Assembly: GCF_000003855.2 (NCBI RefSeq)
Contig: NW_003101662.1
Location: 75,136 to 139,135 of the forward strand
Direction: 5' to 3'
Length of the DNA stretch: 64,000 nucleotides
Origin: Blastomyces gilchristii SLH14081
Lineage: Eukaryota > Ascomycota > Eurotiomycetes > Onygenales > Ajellomycetaceae
Shown: piece by piece, positions 60,026 to 64,000 of the stretch
Layout: the number at the start of each line of letters is the position of its first letter
How positions within the stretch are numbered: the stretch's first letter is position 1
Notes under the pieces: model-generated
Database searches by the model: none
Told to the model about the DNA's origin: nothing
The model's input: only the letters and a program-made list of their open reading frames with translations
Made by a program: the position numbers and the translations under genes

Positions 60026-60350
60026 CAGATTTCCTCTCTACAGGCTGATTACTTTTACATAAGTAAGGTGTTTGCTAATTACTCAGTAAATACTTATTAT
60101 ATAGAAAAGACTGTATAATAGCTAAATCTTAATAATATAATTAATCACTCTATAATATTATCTTTATCAGATTATGTCTCTTCTTGTATATAAGAATCTG
60201 CTAATTCTTTAAAAAAATCAAATTCTTACACTTCATACTTTTAAATTAAAGATTTAATTACATTTCAAAACACTGTATTTGTAAGAAATCCTGCTTCTCA
60301 CGGATTCTTTACCTTTATTTCTATCTCTCGCGTAATCAATAGAGTTAGCG

Positions 60351-60621
60351 TGTAAGAGGCCTACGCTGAATAGATCAGTATAATATATATAGATCTTATA
60401 TAACAAAGTGAAAAACATTAGAGAAGGAAAAAAGAGAAAGTGCTGAAATCAGTGATTGAAGTGAATTTTTATATATATACACAGTGAAGCTTTAAGATGA
60501 AAGAATAGAAATTTCATGAGTTTTTCAGCTGAGAATCAGCAACTGAGAATCAGAGCTTTCAGTGAAATCTATGAAGTGTAATAAAATAGTCTATATAATT
60601 AATTGAGTATAGTCTGTTATA
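60351..60621. mobile_element. Mutated copy of the 290-bp solo LTR
   Basis: It follows the LTR at 37940-38229 from tgtaagaggcctacgctgaa to agtctgttata, with C-to-T and G-to-A changes at nearly every CG. No clear internal domain flanks it. Confidence 0.7.
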
Positions 60622-60844
60622 TTAGCTTCTTCTTCTCAGAGATGAGATTGTGTATAGTTCTTATCAGTCAAGAGCTGCTGTTTCAGATAATACAGAACTT
60701 AGAGTTCAGATCAGATAATTATAGTTAGCTTATTTTATAAGATATTATTAACTCTAGTTATAAAATCTCTTATTAAGAATATCTTCAATCTCTCACTTAA
60801 GTTCATTATCTTCTTCTATAATCTCTGATAACTGTCAGTCAGAA

Positions 60845-61029
60845 TGTGATTCAAAGGTTGCTTGAGCCAGCGTATAATTACAGGCGTACGCCGGCTTCTT
60901 ATATATATTATATTAAATTAATTAGTGGCTGCTATGATCTCTTTACATTCATAAGCATGTTCAGAAGTGTAAGCATGTTCAGAAGCAGTTATATTATTAT
61001 TTAGCAGTTATACATTCTTCTGAATCACA
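60845..61029 (-). repeat. Gypsy LTR, inverted, with 18-bp tandem duplication
   Basis: It is the inverted counterpart of the 167-bp LTR. The length is 185 bp because an 18-bp unit (aagcatgttcagaagtgt) is repeated at 60953-60970 and 60971-60988. The inverted purine tract (ttctctctcatcagatt) follows at 61030. Confidence 0.8.
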
Positions 61030-61688
61030 TTCTCTCTCATCAGATTCAGTCATACTTATATAATCATAATATACATTCTAACTTCATGCAGATTAGTGTG
61101 TCACTAGTATTTATAATTATATAGTCTATTTCTGATTTAGCTAGCATTCTGTATACACTCTCACAAAGAAACTTTCACTATATTATATCACTTATTCACT
61201 AACTTTTTTCATTCTCTAATTATCTTCTTCATTATCATCATTATCAAATATTATTATCTTATTCAAGATTTCTGCTTCTTCTTCTATTTAACACCTTCTA
61301 TCTGTTCATCTATTATATTATACACATTTCTGACAATGACTCTCTGTTTCTATAATAAGCATTATTATAGTACTCATATCAGGCAGTTTATTAGCAGTAA
61401 GTGTAATATATTGTGAAATATGATCAGAACTTGTTTATCTTCTAATAATTATTAAAATATAGTACTATAAATAACATATCTTCTTCATCTTCTCATATAC
61501 TCTTAATCTTCTTTTTTCAGTGAGTATCTGATTATGTTTTCTGATTATATTTTCTAATCATTTTATATAAATGCAGATACTGATATATTTATTTTAATTT
61601 GTATAGAATCTTTATATATTAACAGATCTATATCTGCTAATAATTATAACTTTAATATTAAATTATTAATTAAAAACTTAGAGAATGT

Positions 61689-62059
61689 TATTATTATTAT
61701 TATTATTCTTTTATTATACTTATATATAAGCGGAGCTTATAATGAGTTCTTGCATGATATTAAATACAGATTAAGTGTTAATTATACAGAAGAAAATACA
61801 GATGTTAAGATTATATCAAGATAATAAGAATATAGAAAAATATAAAGAAGTGACAATTAAATACATGTAATAATAACTTCTCAGCTCAGAAACATAGAGT
61901 GATTCATTAAAGTGATTTATACATCTCTGTATTTATTAGAAACCTGAGGTGCTTGAGTTCTGAATTTAATATATTCTCTGCGGGTTTCGAACTCACGCAT
62001 CTTGATTTCTCATGCTAAGACACTATCAGGTGGCCGCATTAACCATTCAGCCACCGGAG
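61689..62059 (-). mobile_element. 371-bp tRNA-derived SINE, copy 3, mutated
   Basis: It is flanked by identical 14-bp copies of aacttagagaatgt (61675-61688, 62060-62073). The B box lies at 61993-61983 (from ggtttcgaact) and the A box at 62052-62042 (ccattcagcca), both on the minus strand. The (AAT)n tail is at the left end. Confidence 0.88.
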
Positions 62060-62793
62060 CAACTTAGAGAATGTGATAATAAAGAAATTGCCTATGTTAT
62101 GTATAATCAGATCTTCTGTATCTCTCTCTACTCTCTCTGTTTCTTTCTCTACTGCTCTCTCTCAATCTTCTACATCTATTTCTGTGTCTGATTCTCCCGC
62201 TTCTACTACCTCTGTTTCTGCAATTCTTACTTCTGCTTCTACTACTTCTACTCTCTCTGTCTCTGTCACTTCTATCTTCATTATCAGCTCTCTCTCTTTT
62301 AAGAAGATATTGCATAGACTTGATGAATTATATTTCTCAGTATATACACTCTTACTCTTCTTATCAATCTCTAGAATAATCTATTATACAAAGACTGTAT
62401 ATAACACAACTATTTAAAGCTCAGTTATAAACACTGATTATTACATTCATTTCAAATATTCATAATAAGATAATTATTTATTTATATCAGAGAATCATCT
62501 CTCTTTTCAATAGTATTAAGATTATAAGTCTTTTCTTTTTTCTCTTTTCTTCTAACACTGATTTTTCTAGAGAAAATTGTTATGAGTTTCATTGTGTATG
62601 AAGTTATAATATTTACAGATATTAAGAAACTTTTTACAACTGTAAAGTTTAATATTGCAGATATATTCACTCTGATAAATTTCTTTAAAATAATAGATTC
62701 ATATCAGTCTATTCTCTGACATCTATTATTCAACTTCATAATACAGGCAAAAGATATTCATGTTTTCAGAAATGAGAATATGAATGTCATACT

Positions 62794-63164
62794 ATTATTA
62801 TTATTATTATTCTTCTATTATACTCATATGCAAGCGGAGCTTATGATGAGTCCTTGCGTGATGTTAAATACAGGTCAAGTGTTGGTTATACAGGAGGAAA
62901 TACAGGTGTTGAGACCACGCCAAGATAACAAGAACATAGGAAAATACAAAGGAGTGACAATTAGATACATGCGATAATAACTTCCCAGCCCAGGAACATA
63001 GAGCGATTCATTGGAGCGATTTGTACACCTCTGTATTTATTAGAAACCTGAGGTGCTTGAGTTCCGGATTTAATGTATCCCCTGCGGTTTCGAACCCACG
63101 CGCCTTGGTTTCCCACGCCAAGGCGCTACCAGGTGGCCGCATTAACCATTCGGCCACCGGGGCA
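62794..63164 (-). mobile_element. 371-bp tRNA-derived SINE, copy 4, nearly unmutated
   Basis: It is flanked by identical 14-bp copies of atgaatgtcatact (62780-62793, 63165-63178). On the minus strand the head contains A box TGGCCGAATGG (63157-63147) and B box GGTTCGAAACC (63096-63086), as in a class II tRNA. Between them is a perfect hairpin of GCGCCTTGG and CCAAGGCGC. The body is about 280 bp and the tail is (AAT)n. Its final 30 bp resemble the LINE 3' end, suggesting LINE-assisted mobility. Confidence 0.9.
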
Positions 63165-63563
63165 TGAATGTCATACTCTTTTACACTTATAGATGTGAGG
63201 CTTATATATCTTATCTGAAATATTATTATAAAAATAAGCTGTTAATATAATGCATTCTGCTTTCTGTATTTCTCTGTATCTCTCTCTCTCTTTCTGAGAA
63301 GTCTCATGTGTGTTATAATTATGTATATAACTCTAAGATCAGTGAGTGTTCATTCAGTAATTATTCTCATCTCTGATTTTTACAGTTTTATATACTAATA
63401 ATGATTCTTAGTTGCTTCAGTACCAGAGATCATTTTAATCTTTAAAGATAATAATACTGTTAAAACTACTCTCTCTCACTCTTAAGCTTTTCTTATCATT
63501 CTCTCTTTCTCTTCTGTAGAGAAGATTGTGTATATACTGAGTTATAAGTATTCAGCTCTGAGT

Positions 63564-64000
63564 AGACTGGCCGCTGGAACCATGAATTTCACATTTAGTC
63601 TCATTTGATCTGGTTTCATACATTTCTTGGCGTGAGTCCCATCAGAACTAAGCCTCAAAAAAATCTGAAAATGAATCATTTCTGAGAGAAATGACATGAA
63701 AAATGACCAGATTTAATTCAAGAACAGTGAAATAAGAGTAATTTCTCAGAATAAACTGTGAAAGATGATCATTCTTTCAAAATCAGAATGAGACTGAGAC
63801 TGAAGATTAAAATCAGTCTTATTCAGTTCATTCAGTGATTACTTATATAATGAGAATTTGATAATAATTATTAATAATACTCATGAAATAACTAAATATA
63901 TTCTTGTGTAAGTTTATTCTTCACTTTCTCACAAAAACTACACTTTTCTGATATACTATGATCAGAGATATTAAACTGTCTGATAATTCTATGTTTTACA
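63564..64000. mobile_element. Longer TIR-family element, left end, runs off window
   Basis: It starts agactggccgctggaacc and shares about 95 bp with the MITE terminus (cttggcgtgagtccca). It then continues with unrelated interior sequence found also, inverted, near 59400-59560. No coding frame is seen in the visible part. Confidence 0.55.

Larger units (their letters stand above)
61030..63562 (-). mobile_element. 3' part of a second gypsy copy, inverted, carrying two SINEs
   Basis: It corresponds to the 57100-59073 region of the full gypsy in reverse, including the antisense-frame cluster. It is interrupted by SINEs at 61689-62059 and 62794-63164. The pol part is absent; the copy ends at a TIR-family element at 63564. 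Confidence 0.7.

Noticed and set aside
63086..63164. Possible true tRNA gene
   Set aside because: The D- and T-arm-like boxes are present, but acceptor ends do not pair well, and the sequence is the head of a repeated 371-bp unit with target duplications.

Overview
The window is nuclear DNA of a filamentous ascomycete. Short GT-AG introns (about 50-150 nt) with CTAAC-type branch sites interrupt almost every gene, and the proteins look like those of Eurotiomycetes. The sequence switches from gene-dense, GC-balanced DNA to an AT-rich, CpG-poor, repeat-filled block. Together these features suggest Onygenales, most like Ajellomycetaceae such as Blastomyces. That assignment is inference from memory; no database was searched. 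All splice models were built by hand from splice signals, phase and protein-family conservation.

Bases 1-37240 hold eleven housekeeping-type genes, in order: a Byr4-like cytokinesis/septation regulator (-, 3' end outside the window); XRCC4/Lif1 NHEJ factor (+); NDUFS1, the 78-kDa complex I subunit (-, seven exons, one of 15 nt); a SLY41/triose-phosphate-transporter family carrier (-); a secreted alpha/beta hydrolase (+); a Pumilio-family RNA-binding protein (+); a KPWE-motif protein resembling the recently described peroxin Pex39 (-); the TFIIH subunit Ssl1 (-, with frame breaks); an M1 aminopeptidase of the Ape2/Aap1 type (+, with small indels at its GAMEN exon); the Rab GTPase Ypt1 (+); and a Pmp47/Ant1-type peroxisomal carrier (+). 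They are not an operon or gene cluster. Two of them, the Pex39-like protein and the Pmp47-like carrier, concern peroxisomes. Spacers are rich in poly-T, poly-C and short tandem repeats.

Bases 37244-64000 form a heavily mutated transposon block with no intact host gene. I resolve a Tad-like LINE (+) with zinc-knuckle ORF1 and endonuclease/RT/RNase H ORF2, all riddled with stops; a second, inverted LINE copy broken by nested insertions; a full Ty3/gypsy element (50945-59240) with 167-bp LTRs; part of a second, inverted gypsy copy; solo LTRs; a roughly 504-bp TIR/MITE family; and two families of tRNA-derived SINEs. One SINE family is 371 bp. The other is about 1 kb and ends in LINE-like 3' sequence. 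Target-site duplications let the order of nesting be read directly.

The mutation pattern is unusual for RIP. CG is nearly absent and CC/GG is scarce while CA remains common, so dead reading frames end mainly in TGA at expected Trp codons. A few repeats (solo LTR 37940-38229, SINE 62794-63164, the start of the 5' gypsy LTR) and one small non-repeat island (about 43230-43460) keep normal GC.
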